Made by a program: the position numbers and the translations under genes. The notes under the pieces were generated by a model, which was not told where the DNA came from, did not search any database, and saw only the letters and a program-made list of their open reading frames with translations. A stretch of DNA of 48,247 nucleotides, from positions 1 through 48,247 of the forward strand of contig URGW01000030.1 in assembly GCA_900547475.1 (NCBI GenBank). The letters run 5' to 3'. Of this stretch, positions 1-8,109 are shown piece by piece. Within the stretch, counting starts at the first letter, position 1. The number at the start of each line of letters is the position of its first letter. This DNA is from an uncultured Clostridium sp. Its GTDB lineage: Bacteria; Bacillota; Clostridia; Clostridiales; Clostridiaceae.

Positions 1-602
1 AATATGGATAATAGTAGTTTAGCACATAGCAAATGGAATTGTAAATATCATATAGTTTTTGCACCAAAGTATAGAAGACAAATAATTTATGGGAAAATAA
101 AGGCTGATATAGGAGCAATATTGAGAAAGCTATGCGATCAAAAGGGTGTAGAAATAATAGAAGCAAATGCATGCAAAGATCATATACATATGCTTGTTAG
201 TATACCACCCAAATTGAGTGTTTCACAATTTATGGGATATTTGAAGGGAAAAAGCTCGCTGATGATATTTGACCGACATGCAAATTTAAAATATAAATAT
301 GGAAATAGGCAGTTTTAGTGCAAAGGATATTATGTTGATACAGTAGGAAGAAATAAGAAAGTGATAGAAGAATATATAAAAAATCAAATTCAAGAAGATT
401 TAGCTTATGAACAAATAAGTTTAAAAGAATATATAGACCCGTTTACGGGTGAGCCGGTAAAGAAAGGCAAGTAATAAAGCCCCTTTAGGGGTAGCCAGTG
501 AAAATATGCGGTTGGCAAACCGTTCGACGTGCGAGTAGCACAGCCAGTAACAGAGCCTTATAGGCGCAGAGCAAACCACCCGTTTGACGGGTGGTCCTGA
601 TT
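1..602 (+). mobile_element. IS200/IS605-type element, copy 1 (left end outside window)
   Basis: The transposase reading frame at 4-474 is followed by a noncoding right end with a compact hairpin (CCACCCGT-TTG-ACGGGTGG, 576-594), the kind of subterminal hairpin that Y1 transposases of the IS200/IS605 group recognise. The same layout recurs at 7228-7957. There are no inverted terminal repeats, as expected for the family. The left end lies before the window. The element ends within a few bases of the left end of copy 2. The exact right cleavage position (about 600) cannot be fixed from sequence alone. Confidence 0.85.
4..474 (+). pseudogene. tnpA: IS200-type TnpA (Y1 transposase) interrupted by an amber codon
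   Basis: HUH/Y1 single-strand transposase. The HUH metal-binding motif is present as H60-I-H62 (HIHMLVS). Codon 105 at 316-318 is TAG, where the family usually has Trp in the context RQF-W-xxGYYV. The frame then continues intact to TAA at 472-474 (156 codons in all) and includes the catalytic-Tyr helix EYIKNQ, with Tyr124 and Gln128 in the Y-x3-Q spacing known for this family. The truncated 104-residue product therefore lacks the nucleophile and should be inactive unless UAG is read through. The same TAG is present in the copy at 7359-7828. Confidence 0.85.
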
Positions 603-607
603 TTATT

Positions 608-823
608 GTATTTAGAATACCACAGGTTCGACCTGTGGTTCCGGAAAGCTTTTAGCGATGAGTAGAAATAAAAAAACTTCGTTGTAAAATATAGTAGGTT
701 TACCGACCACGACTATAATACAATGAAGTATCCAATATGGATAATAGTAGTTTGGCACATAGTAAATGGAGTAGTAAATATCATATAGTATTCATACCGA
801 AGAATAGAAGGCAAATAATTTAT
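608..823 (+). mobile_element. IS200/IS605-type element, copy 2, truncated left-end fragment
   Basis: The sequence starting TGTATTTAGAATACCACAGG matches the left end of copy 3 at 7227, including the subterminal hairpin CCACAGG-TTCGA-CCTGTGG (620-638) and the structured leader before tnpA. Homology stops near 823, about 29 codons into the transposase, so the rest of the element is missing. It lies directly after the right end of copy 1. Substitutions in the leader and coding part show it is a more diverged relative than copies 1 and 3 are to each other. Confidence 0.8.
737..823 (+). pseudogene. tnpA: TnpA N-terminal fragment (IS200 copy 2)
   Basis: Starting at ATG 737 the frame reads MDNSSLAHSKW and continues colinear with the other two copies to ...RRQIIY, then departs and meets a stop. 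It lacks the HUH motif and the catalytic tyrosine. Compared with copy 1 it has Ser-Ser for Asn-Cys after the Lys-Trp and Ile for Ala before the Pro-Lys, so it comes from a different lineage of the element. Confidence 0.75.
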
Positions 824-1119
824 CTTCAATAATATTAAAGAGGTACAAATAGTTTCAACACGCTTTTGTTAAATGCATAAAATAATATATCAAATCCTAT
901 AAGAGATAAACGCATTCCTCTAAGACAACATAATCCATCAATTATCATTTTATTATTATATTTATAGAGTTTTTAGAATAGAAATATGACACGTAGAATA
1001 AAGTATTAATTTATATATAATAAATAATTATAATACTTATGATATAATTAGTAATGATTTTGTAAAGATATAATAAAAATATCGTATATAAAATGACATC
1101 AAAAATCAATAAGGTGATA
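824..1119. other. Intergenic stretch with no supported gene
   Basis: This is AT-rich DNA between the truncated IS copy and the HAD phosphatase. A 37-codon reverse-strand frame (948 to 835) is present, but I see no ribosome binding site and no recognisable family. It may be a fragment left by the rearrangement that truncated the IS. TATAAT-like strings around 1040-1050 could serve as a -10 for the gene at 1133, but no convincing -35 is visible. Confidence 0.4.
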
Positions 1120-1132
1120 AGAGGAGAAGATG

Positions 1133-1927
1133 ATGAAAAAGGCAGTGTTTTTTGATATTGATGGAACTTTATTACATTGTAACGAGGGAATGACTGAAAT
1201 AAGTCCTAGAGTTAAAGAGGCTATTCGTAAGTTACAAGCTAATGGAGATTATATATTTATTGCAAGTGGAAGACCATATGCATTTTTAGGACAAGCTATA
1301 TTAGATTTGGGGTTTGATGGTTTTGTTTTAACTAATGGAGCTCAAGTTATAATTAATGATAAAGTTATTTATAAAGATTCAATTGATGAAGAGTTTATAA
1401 AAAGTACAGTTGAAGAGTTTGATAGATTAAATATTCAATACATATTAGAAGGGGAATATTATTCGTATATGAAAGATAGATGTAAAGAGTTTTATAACTT
1501 TTTTGAAAGATTGGGTATATCTAGAACTCTTATAAAAAGTGATTATAATTTAGGTGATATTGATGTTTATAAAATAGAAATGATGTGTCCAAATGATGAA
1601 GCAGTAGATTTCTGTTTATCATTAATTGAGAGGAATCCTGGATTTGATCACTCACATAGTATGGATATAAAGTCTTTTGAGCTATATCCTAAAAGGAATA
1701 CTAAAGCCAGTGGAATATTAACAGCATTAAAATATTTAGATATTCCAGTTGAAAATAGTTATGCTTTTGGGGATGAGAGAAATGATATAGAGATGCTATC
1801 AACGGTTGGCTGTGGGATAGCTATGGGAAATGCTAAAGATGAAGTGAAAAAATATGCGAAAAAAGTTACAGATACAGTAGATAATGATGGGGTAGCAGTT
1901 GGAATTGAGAAATATATACTTTCTTAG
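1133..1927 (+). CDS. Cof-type HAD-superfamily phosphatase
   Basis: Cytosolic Mg-dependent phosphatase of the Cof/YidA (HAD IIB) type, which usually hydrolyses sugar phosphates or FMN-like substrates. Motif I is FFDIDGTLL near the N-terminus (nucleophile Asp and general acid Asp), motif II lies in IASGRP, and the C-terminal motif is FGDERNDIEML. Length 264 is normal. The ATG at 1133 sits 6 nt after GAGGAG (1121-1126), better than the ATG at 1130. It stands upstream of the alpha-glucoside PTS locus, convergent with the LacI gene, so a role in dephosphorylating sugar phosphates is plausible but inferred. A close functional relative occurs at 37345. Confidence 0.9.
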   Translation: MKKAVFFDIDGTLLHCNEGMTEISPRVKEAIRKLQANGDYIFIASGRPYAFLGQAILDLGFDGFVLTNGAQVIINDKVIYKDSIDEEFIKSTVEEFDRLNIQYILEGEYYSYMKDRCKEFYNFFERLGISRTLIKSDYNLGDIDVYKIEMMCPNDEAVDFCLSLIERNPGFDHSHSMDIKSFELYPKRNTKASGILTALKYLDIPVENSYAFGDERNDIEMLSTVGCGIAMGNAKDEVKKYAKKVTDTVDNDGVAVGIEKYILS

Positions 1928-2011
1928 AGTATGAGCTAAAAAACTTAAACTTGAAATAAATTATCTAAAAATTAAGTATTGAACTTAAATAATCTTTTCT
2001 TTATATAATAA

Positions 2012-2072
2012 AATGCTCCTCTATAGTTACAGTCTTATTATTTTAACTGTCTACTATAAAGAGGGGCATATT
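2012..2072. terminator. Bidirectional terminator between convergent genes
   Basis: A long imperfect inverted repeat has arms AATGCTCCTCTATAG and CTATAAAGAGGGGCAT, with an internal ACAG/CTGT pairing. It lies between the HAD gene and the oppositely oriented LacI gene and is flanked by A/T runs on both sides, so it can serve both transcripts. Confidence 0.75.
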
Positions 2073-2095
2073 ATTAATTTTATAAAAACATTTTT

Positions 2096-3103
2096 CTATT
2101 TAATTTTCCTTGTAGTAATAGTGGATTCTCTAGATATAACTCTTGTATCTAGCTCATACTCTTCAATTTTAGAATTATCATAGTCCATAGCCTCAATCAG
2201 TAGATCAACAGCTTTTTTTCCTATTTCTGTTAGTGGTTGTGATAAAGAAGATATACTTGGATTCATTTTTTTTGAAATCAAGGAATTATCAAATCCAGCA
2301 ACTGCTACATCTTCAGGAATCCTATATCCTAACTTACATAATGCTTTTATAGCATCGCAAGCTGTAGCATCGTCATTTGCAAATAATGCATCACTATTTA
2401 ATCCATTTTTTGATATATACTCAATAACTGCATCATATACAGTTATATTTTCAATAGTTTCTGGTGCCTCATTTTCAATAATATCACTTAATTCTAAGCC
2501 TCTTTTATTTAAATAATCACTAAATCCAGCAAATTTAATTGCAGAAGTAGATGTTTTAGTAGGACCTATGTATCCTATCTTTTGATATCCTAAATCAAGG
2601 AAATGCTGAGCAATTTTTTTACCACCATCATAATGAGATATGGATACAGAGCTAAAACCTTGCATTTTTTTTGTAATAGTTATAACTGGTATATCCAGTT
2701 GTTTATAGTAAGGGCAGCTATGTGTAGAAGATACAGGAACGCATATTATTCCATCAATTTTTCTACTTTTTAACTGATTTAATATGCTTTTTTCTTTATC
2801 TTTATTTTTATTAGTACAGCAAAGAATTATATTATAGCCTTGATAGGAAGCTTGATTCTCAATTGCTGCCAGTATTTCTGTGAAGAAAGGATTTGCAATT
2901 TCAGGTAAAACAACTCCAATAATATTTGTTTTATTACCAGCTAAAGTTTGTGCAACAATATTTGGTTGATAGTTTAATTTTTTTACCCAATGCAAAACAA
3001 TTTTTCTTGTTTCTGGTTTTACAGAAGGATGTCCTGCTAATACACGAGAAACAGTTGCTCTAGACACATTAGCTTTGTCAGCAACGTCCTTCATACTTAT
3101 CAT
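2096..3103 (-). CDS. LacI-family repressor (alpha-glucoside locus)
   Basis: Helix-turn-helix of the LacI type (MKDVADKANVSRATVSRVL), hinge helix YQPNIVAQTLAG, then a periplasmic-binding-protein-like effector domain (IIGVVLPEIANPFF...). The start is taken at ATG 3101-3103 because AGAGGG precedes it at good spacing on the reverse strand; the more upstream ATG (3139) has no such site. Length 335 is typical. It is divergent from the PTS EIIBC/GH31 operon and probably represses it by binding the near-palindrome at 3285-3298. The inducer is likely the imported sugar or its phosphate (inference). Confidence 0.9.
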   Translation of the reverse strand: MISMKDVADKANVSRATVSRVLAGHPSVKPETRKIVLHWVKKLNYQPNIVAQTLAGNKTNIIGVVLPEIANPFFTEILAAIENQASYQGYNIILCCTNKNKDKEKSILNQLKSRKIDGIICVPVSSTHSCPYYKQLDIPVITITKKMQGFSSVSISHYDGGKKIAQHFLDLGYQKIGYIGPTKTSTSAIKFAGFSDYLNKRGLELSDIIENEAPETIENITVYDAVIEYISKNGLNSDALFANDDATACDAIKALCKLGYRIPEDVAVAGFDNSLISKKMNPSISSLSQPLTEIGKKAVDLLIEAMDYDNSKIEEYELDTRVISRESTITTRKIK

Positions 3104-3231
3104 TTTGTTCACCCTCTTTCTTTGTAATATATGAAACATAAATAATTATACAATGATTTATTAAAGTAAGCAATTTGTGATTAATAAATAGTTATATTGT
3201 TTTCAAAGGAATAATATTTTTCAAAATATGG

Positions 3232-3260
3232 TTGACTTAGTTCAATAAGGTAATTATAAT
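3232..3260 (+). promoter_or_regulatory. Sigma-A promoter of the PTS/GH31 operon
   Basis: TTGACT (3232-3237) is separated by exactly 17 bp from TATAAT (3255-3260). This is one of the best sigma-A matches in the window. Transcription would start near 3267, about 60 nt before the PTS start codon. Confidence 0.8.
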
Positions 3261-3284
3261 GTAATTGTATTCAATATGAAACAA

Positions 3285-3298
3285 TGAACGCGCGTACA
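3285..3298. promoter_or_regulatory. Candidate LacI-family operator
   Basis: TGAACGCGCGTACA is a near-perfect dyad (two mismatching positions) with a central CG, as usual for LacI/CcpA-family sites. It lies about 18-31 nt downstream of the expected transcription start, a good roadblock position. It differs from the CcpA cre consensus at two core positions, so the divergent LacI protein is the likelier ligand, though a cre function is not excluded. Confidence 0.6.
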
Positions 3299-3330
3299 AA
3301 TAGGGTTGGATATGAAAGGGGAATTCACAA

Positions 3331-4758
3331 ATGAAAGAAAAAACTAAATTAAATTATGAGTACATAGCAAGTGAAGTTATAAAAAATGTAGGCGGAAAAG
3401 AAAATATACAATCAGTTACTCATTGTGCTACAAGACTTAGACTTATTATAATTGATAAGAATAAAGTGGATGAGAAAGCTTTTGATAACATAGAGGGGAT
3501 AAAAGGAGTATTTTTTAACTCAGGACAATTTCAAATAATACTTGGAGCTGGAGTAGTTAATAAAGTATATGGTGAAGTTATAAATTTAGGAGTTGCAGAG
3601 ACTGCTAATGGTGAAGCTAGAGAAGCTAAGGATAAAGAATCTAATAAAATTCAAAAAGCTATTCGTACATTTGGAGATATATTTGTTCCTATTATTCCAG
3701 TTATAGTAGCTACAGGTTTATTTTTAGGTCTTAAAGGTGCATTACTTAATCAATATTTCTTAGATTTATTTGGATTATCTGCTAGTGAAGTACCAACAAC
3801 TATATTAACATTAATGGATGTTTTAACAAGTACTACATTTGCATTTATACCAGCATTAGTATGTTACTCTACATTTAGAGTATTTGGTGGAACACCTATG
3901 ATTGGTCTTATATTAGGACTTATGTTAGTATCACCATCATTACCTAATGCATATTCAGTAGCAGACCCTAATAGTGGGATTAATCCATTATACTTATTTA
4001 ATTTTATTCCTATAGTAGGATATCAAGGAAGTGTATTACCAGCATTCGTAGCAGGTTTTATTGGAACAAAGCTAGAAAAGAAACTTAGACAATCTATATC
4101 AGAAACATTTGATTTTTTCGTAACACCATTTATTGTATTATTAGTTATGATGATTTTATCACTAGTGGTTATTGGACCAGTTTTACATGGATTTGAACAA
4201 GTTTTATTAACATTAATTGAAAATCTTGTACACCTTCCATTTGGAGTTGGAGGATTTATTATTGGATTCTTATGGTCACCTATTGTATTAACAGGAGTAC
4301 ATCATATATCTAGTATGTTAGAAATATCATTGTTAGCATCAACAGGTTTTAATCCTTTTAATGCAATTATTACTATGGGGGGATTTGCGAATGCAGCAGT
4401 ATGTTTAGCAGTTGCTTTAAGAGCTAAGAAAAAGTCAGTTAAAGCAATGGGAACAGGAGCTACAGTATCATCTTTGTTAGGAATAGGGGAACCAGCATTA
4501 TTTGGTATAATTTTAAGATATAGTATTAAACCATTTATAATTTTATGTCTTGCTAGTGGGATTGGAGGAATGGCATCTAGCTTACTAGGGCTACAAGGTA
4601 CAGGTAATGGAGTAAGTACAGTACCAGGGGTTTTATTATATATGTATAGTCCATATCAATTACTTGGTTATATAGGAGTAGCAGTAGTAACATTTGTAAT
4701 AGCATTTGTACTAACATGGTTATTTGCAACTCCAAAGCAAGTATTAGAAGAAGCTTAA
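3331..4758 (+). CDS. PTS glucose-family EIIBC permease, probably alpha-glucoside specific
   Basis: Sugar uptake with phosphorylation. An EIIB domain occupies residues 1 to about 90, with the phosphocysteine C32 in VTHCATRLR. It is followed by the roughly ten-helix EIIC membrane domain of the glucose/sucrose family (the TGVHHISSMLE region carries the conserved substrate-loop His). Length 475; there is no EIIA domain, so phosphate must come from an EIIA encoded elsewhere. The start ATG at 3331 follows AAAGGGG. GH31 follows 35 bp downstream in the same transcript, suggesting an alpha-linked glucoside as substrate. Specificity is inferred from that neighbour. Confidence 0.9.
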   Translation: MKEKTKLNYEYIASEVIKNVGGKENIQSVTHCATRLRLIIIDKNKVDEKAFDNIEGIKGVFFNSGQFQIILGAGVVNKVYGEVINLGVAETANGEAREAKDKESNKIQKAIRTFGDIFVPIIPVIVATGLFLGLKGALLNQYFLDLFGLSASEVPTTILTLMDVLTSTTFAFIPALVCYSTFRVFGGTPMIGLILGLMLVSPSLPNAYSVADPNSGINPLYLFNFIPIVGYQGSVLPAFVAGFIGTKLEKKLRQSISETFDFFVTPFIVLLVMMILSLVVIGPVLHGFEQVLLTLIENLVHLPFGVGGFIIGFLWSPIVLTGVHHISSMLEISLLASTGFNPFNAIITMGGFANAAVCLAVALRAKKKSVKAMGTGATVSSLLGIGEPALFGIILRYSIKPFIILCLASGIGGMASSLLGLQGTGNGVSTVPGVLLYMYSPYQLLGYIGVAVVTFVIAFVLTWLFATPKQVLEEA

Positions 4759-4793
4759 TAATTTAATCATAGCATAAAGAAAGGAATATTAAA

Positions 4794-7172
4794 ATGAGCA
4801 CAGTTACACTAACAAATAGAAATTATTATGCAAATCCAGAGGTTATTGTTCAAGGAGATAAATATAGATTTACAGTATTAACATCTCAATTAATTAGACT
4901 TGAATATAACGAAAATAATATTTTTGAAGATCATCCAACTCAAACAGTTTTAACACGTAATTTTAGTATTCCTAATTTTAAAGTTATTAATAAGGATGAT
5001 TCATTAGAAATTATAACAGAACATGTACATCTTAAGTATGATAAGAAGAAATTTTCAAAGAATGGTTTATCTATTAGCATTATAGGTGCATTTAGTAATT
5101 ATAGAGGAACGTGGCAGTATGGTGATGATTTTATAGATTTAAAGGGAACTGCTAGAACTCTTGATAAGGCTGATGGAGCTATAGAATTAAGTAGAGGATT
5201 AATATCAAAAAATGGGTTCTCAATTTTTGATGATAGTAATTCATTAATATTACTTGATAATGGATGGGTAGAACCAAGAAAAGAAGAGTGTATAGATCTT
5301 TATTACTTTGGATATGGACATGATTATAAAAAATGTTTAAAGGATTTTTATAAACTATCTGGAGAAACACCACTTCTTCCAAGGTATGCTTTAGGAAATT
5401 GGTGGAGTCGCTATTATAAATACAATGAAGAAGAGTATAAGGATTTAATTAATAAATTTGAGGAAAAGAAAATTCCATTCTCTGTAGCGGTAATGGATAT
5501 GGATTGGCATATAGTAGATGTTAACCCTAAGTATGGAAGCGGTTGGACAGGCTATAGCTGGAATAAGGATTTATTTCCTAACCCAAAGGAATTTATGCGA
5601 TGGTTACATGAACATAATTTAAAGGTTACATTAAATGTTCATCCAGCTAATGGAATACAACCTTTTGAAGATTGTTATTTAGATATGGCGAAGGAGTTAG
5701 ATAAGGATTTTAATAATGAAGAAGCTATAGAATTTGATATTACAGATAAAAAGTTTATGGATGCATATTTTAAATATGCTCATCATAGAAATGAAGATAA
5801 TGGAGTAGATTTTTGGTGGATTGATTGGCAGCAAGGAGGAGTGTCAAAGGTTCCAGGGTTAGATCCATTATGGATGCTAAATCATTATCATTATCTTGAT
5901 AGTGGACGTAGAGGAAATAGAAGATTAACATTTTCAAGATATGCAGGCTTAGGTAGTCATAGATATCCTATCGGATTTTCAGGAGATACAGTAATATCAT
6001 GGGATTCATTAGATTTTCAGCCTTACTTTACCGCTAATGCAAGCAATGTAGGATATGGATGGTGGAGTCATGATATTGGTGGTCATATGAAGGGAGTAAA
6101 AGATGATGAGCTTGCAACTCGTTGGGTTCAATTGGGTGTATTTTCACCTATAAATCGTCTGCACAGTTCAGATAATTTATTTAGTGGAAAAGAGCCTTGG
6201 AATTTTAATGAAACTTCAGAAAAAATTATGACTAGATACTTACGTTTAAGACATGATTTAATACCATATATTTATACAATGAATAAGTATTCTAATTGTG
6301 AGGGACGTCCATTAATACTACCAATGTATTATGAACATCCAGATAATAATGAAGCATACTTAGTCCAAAATGAATATTATTTTGGTACAGATTTAATAGT
6401 ATGTCCAATTACAAAACCTATAGACAAAAAAGCTTTAGTAGCACCTTTTAATGGTTGGTTACCTAAAGGAGAATGGTATGATTTCTTTAATGGAAGAAAA
6501 TATATAGGTGGAAGAAAAATTACTTTCTACAGAGATTTAAATGAAATACCTGTACTTGCAAAAGCAGGATCAATTATTCCATTATCAAAGACAGAAGGTA
6601 ATAGTATAGAAAATCCAGTAGATTTAGAAATAAAAATATTCGCAGGAAATGATGGAAGCTTTACTTTATGGGAAGATGATGGTGATTCATTAGAAAATAA
6701 AGATAGTAATTGGGCTAAAACTGAAATTATATTAAGTTGGGGTAAAAAACCTATATTTAATATTATGCCAGCACAAGGAAATGTTAATGTGATACCAAGT
6801 AAAAGAAATTTAAAATTAAATTTTGTTGGAATTAAAAAACAAAAACTTAAATTAAGTATTAATAATGAAGATATTTCATCTGATGAATTATGCAAATTAA
6901 CAGAGTGTGGAGTTGAAGTAAGTTTAACTAATATTAATATTTGTGATAAAATACAAGTTTTATTTGAGACAGATGAAATTCGAGAAAATAATATAATAGA
7001 GGAAGTATTTGGATACTTAAATAAAGTTCAAATGGAATATGACTTAAAGAGTGAGATATATAATATAGTTAAGAGTGACATGAATATATCTCAAATAATA
7101 GCAACTATACAATCTTTAGATATTAATCCAATTATATTTGCTGCTTTATGTGAAATACTTAGTGCATATTAA
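4794..7172 (+). CDS. GH31 family alpha-glycosidase
   Basis: Large retaining alpha-glycosidase, 792 residues. An N-terminal beta-sandwich precedes the (beta/alpha)8 barrel. The nucleophile position is D344 in FWWIDWQQGG, a variant of the usual GH31 WxDMNE signature. The acid/base is D398 in FSGDTVISWDS, followed by the family motif WWSHDIGGH. After the barrel come beta domains and an extra helical tail of about 70 residues beginning near ETDEIREN. There is no signal peptide, so it is cytoplasmic and fits hydrolysis of a PTS-imported sugar. Phospho-alpha-glucosidases normally belong to GH4 or GH13, so a GH31 partner for a PTS is unusual. Exact substrate unknown. Confidence 0.88.
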   Translation: MSTVTLTNRNYYANPEVIVQGDKYRFTVLTSQLIRLEYNENNIFEDHPTQTVLTRNFSIPNFKVINKDDSLEIITEHVHLKYDKKKFSKNGLSISIIGAFSNYRGTWQYGDDFIDLKGTARTLDKADGAIELSRGLISKNGFSIFDDSNSLILLDNGWVEPRKEECIDLYYFGYGHDYKKCLKDFYKLSGETPLLPRYALGNWWSRYYKYNEEEYKDLINKFEEKKIPFSVAVMDMDWHIVDVNPKYGSGWTGYSWNKDLFPNPKEFMRWLHEHNLKVTLNVHPANGIQPFEDCYLDMAKELDKDFNNEEAIEFDITDKKFMDAYFKYAHHRNEDNGVDFWWIDWQQGGVSKVPGLDPLWMLNHYHYLDSGRRGNRRLTFSRYAGLGSHRYPIGFSGDTVISWDSLDFQPYFTANASNVGYGWWSHDIGGHMKGVKDDELATRWVQLGVFSPINRLHSSDNLFSGKEPWNFNETSEKIMTRYLRLRHDLIPYIYTMNKYSNCEGRPLILPMYYEHPDNNEAYLVQNEYYFGTDLIVCPITKPIDKKALVAPFNGWLPKGEWYDFFNGRKYIGGRKITFYRDLNEIPVLAKAGSIIPLSKTEGNSIENPVDLEIKIFAGNDGSFTLWEDDGDSLENKDSNWAKTEIILSWGKKPIFNIMPAQGNVNVIPSKRNLKLNFVGIKKQKLKLSINNEDISSDELCKLTECGVEVSLTNINICDKIQVLFETDEIRENNIIEEVFGYLNKVQMEYDLKSEIYNIVKSDMNISQIIATIQSLDINPIIFAALCEILSAY

Positions 7173-7187
7173 AAAATGAATTATAAA

Positions 7188-7226
7188 GGAGCTGTCTAAC
7201 TAAATAATTAGTGGGCAGTTCTTTTT
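7188..7226 (+). terminator. Terminator of the PTS/GH31 operon
   Basis: GAGCTGTC pairs with GGCAGTTC (two G-U pairs) across a loop containing a smaller CTAA/TTAG pairing, followed directly by a run of T. The IS200 copy begins at the end of that T run. Confidence 0.7.
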
Positions 7227-7299
7227 TGTATTTAGAATACCACAGGTTCGACCTGTGGTTCCGGAAAGCTTCTAGCGGTGAGTAGAAATAAAAAAACCT

Positions 7300-7350
7300 C
7301 CATTGTAAAATTATAGTAGGTTTGCCGAACACAACTATAATACAAGGAGG
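7300..7350 (+). promoter_or_regulatory. Leader hairpin that hides the tnpA ribosome binding site
   Basis: CCTCCATTGTA (7300-7310) can pair with TACAAGGAGG (7341-7350), which contains the GGAGG Shine-Dalgarno sequence of tnpA (ATG at 7359). An inner pairing of ATAGT with ACTAT extends it. Sequestration of the translation start in the 5' leader is an established control in IS200. Copy 2 has the equivalent element at about 687-730 with altered bases but preserved pairing (CTTC with GAAG). Confidence 0.6.
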
Positions 7351-7358
7351 TATCCAAT

Positions 7359-7828
7359 ATGAATAATAGTAGTTTAGCACATAGCAAATGGAATTGCAAA
7401 TATCATATAGTTTTTGCACCAAAGTATAGAAGATAAGTAATTTATGGAAAAATAAAGGCTGATATAGGAGCAATATTGAGAAAGCTATGCTATCAAAAGG
7501 GTGTAGAAATAATAGAAGCAAATGCATGCAAGATCATATACATATGCTTGTTAGTATACCACCAAAATTGAGTGTTTCACAATTTATGGGATATTTGAAG
7601 GGAAAAAGCTCGCTGATGATATTTGACCGACATGCAAATTTAAAATATAAATATGGAAATAGGCAGTTTTAGTGCAAAGGATATTATGTTGATACAGTAG
7701 GAAGAAATAAGAAAGTGATAGAAGAATATATAAAAAATCAAATTCAAGAAGATTTAGTTTATGAACAAATAAGTTTAAAAGAATATATAGAGCCGTTTAC
7801 GGGTGAGCCGGTAAAGAAAGGCAAGTAA
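7359..7828 (+). pseudogene. tnpA: TnpA of IS200 copy 3, inactivated three times
   Basis: Colinear with the frame at 4-474 but with a TAA at codon 26 (7434-7436, replacing CAA), a one-base deletion in the A run near 7530 (GCAAAG became GCAAG) and the shared amber codon TAG at 7670-7672. The HUH segment is encoded after the deletion and the Tyr helix after the amber codon, so no active protein can be made. Confidence 0.9.
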
Positions 7829-8109
7829 TAAAGCCTATTTAGGGGTAGCCAGTGAAAATATGCGGTTGGCAAACCGTTCGACGTGCGAGTAGCACAGCCA
7901 ATAACAGAGCCTTATAGCTGCAGAGCAAACCACCCGTTTGACGGATGGTCCTGATTATTGTAGAAGATAATATTATATTTATACTGGACCTAATAATATA
8001 CATATTTGCAAAATAATTAATGGAATATGCTATAATAGCTTTGTATTAGACTAAAATGATTATATTAATAAATTTATAAACAATACTTATGTTGTATAGG
8101 GGCGATGAC

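Larger units (their letters stand above)
7228..7957 (+). mobile_element. IS200/IS605-type element, copy 3 (complete ends, dead transposase)
   Basis: Left-end hairpin CCACAGG-TTCGA-CCTGTGG at 7240-7258, structured leader at about 7300-7350, tnpA remnant, and right-end hairpin at 7930-7948. In this copy the right hairpin carries GGATGG instead of GGGTGG, which breaks one G-C pair at 7945. It is near-identical to copy 1 wherever both are visible and lies in the same orientation, making a direct repeat that brackets the PTS/GH31 block. No target duplication is expected for this family. Confidence 0.85.

Noticed and set aside
835..948. Reverse-strand 37-codon frame between the IS fragment and the HAD gene
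   Set aside because: No ribosome binding site, no recognisable family and low-complexity context; more likely chance or a fragment.
7487..7672. Short ORF inside IS200 copy 3 as a separate protein
   Set aside because: It is the middle of tnpA after the one-base deletion; its start has no ribosome binding site.
1..7957. Composite transposon carrying the PTS/GH31 block
   Set aside because: IS200-type elements do not usually form composite transposons, both transposases are broken, and no target duplication can be checked; only bracketing is reported.
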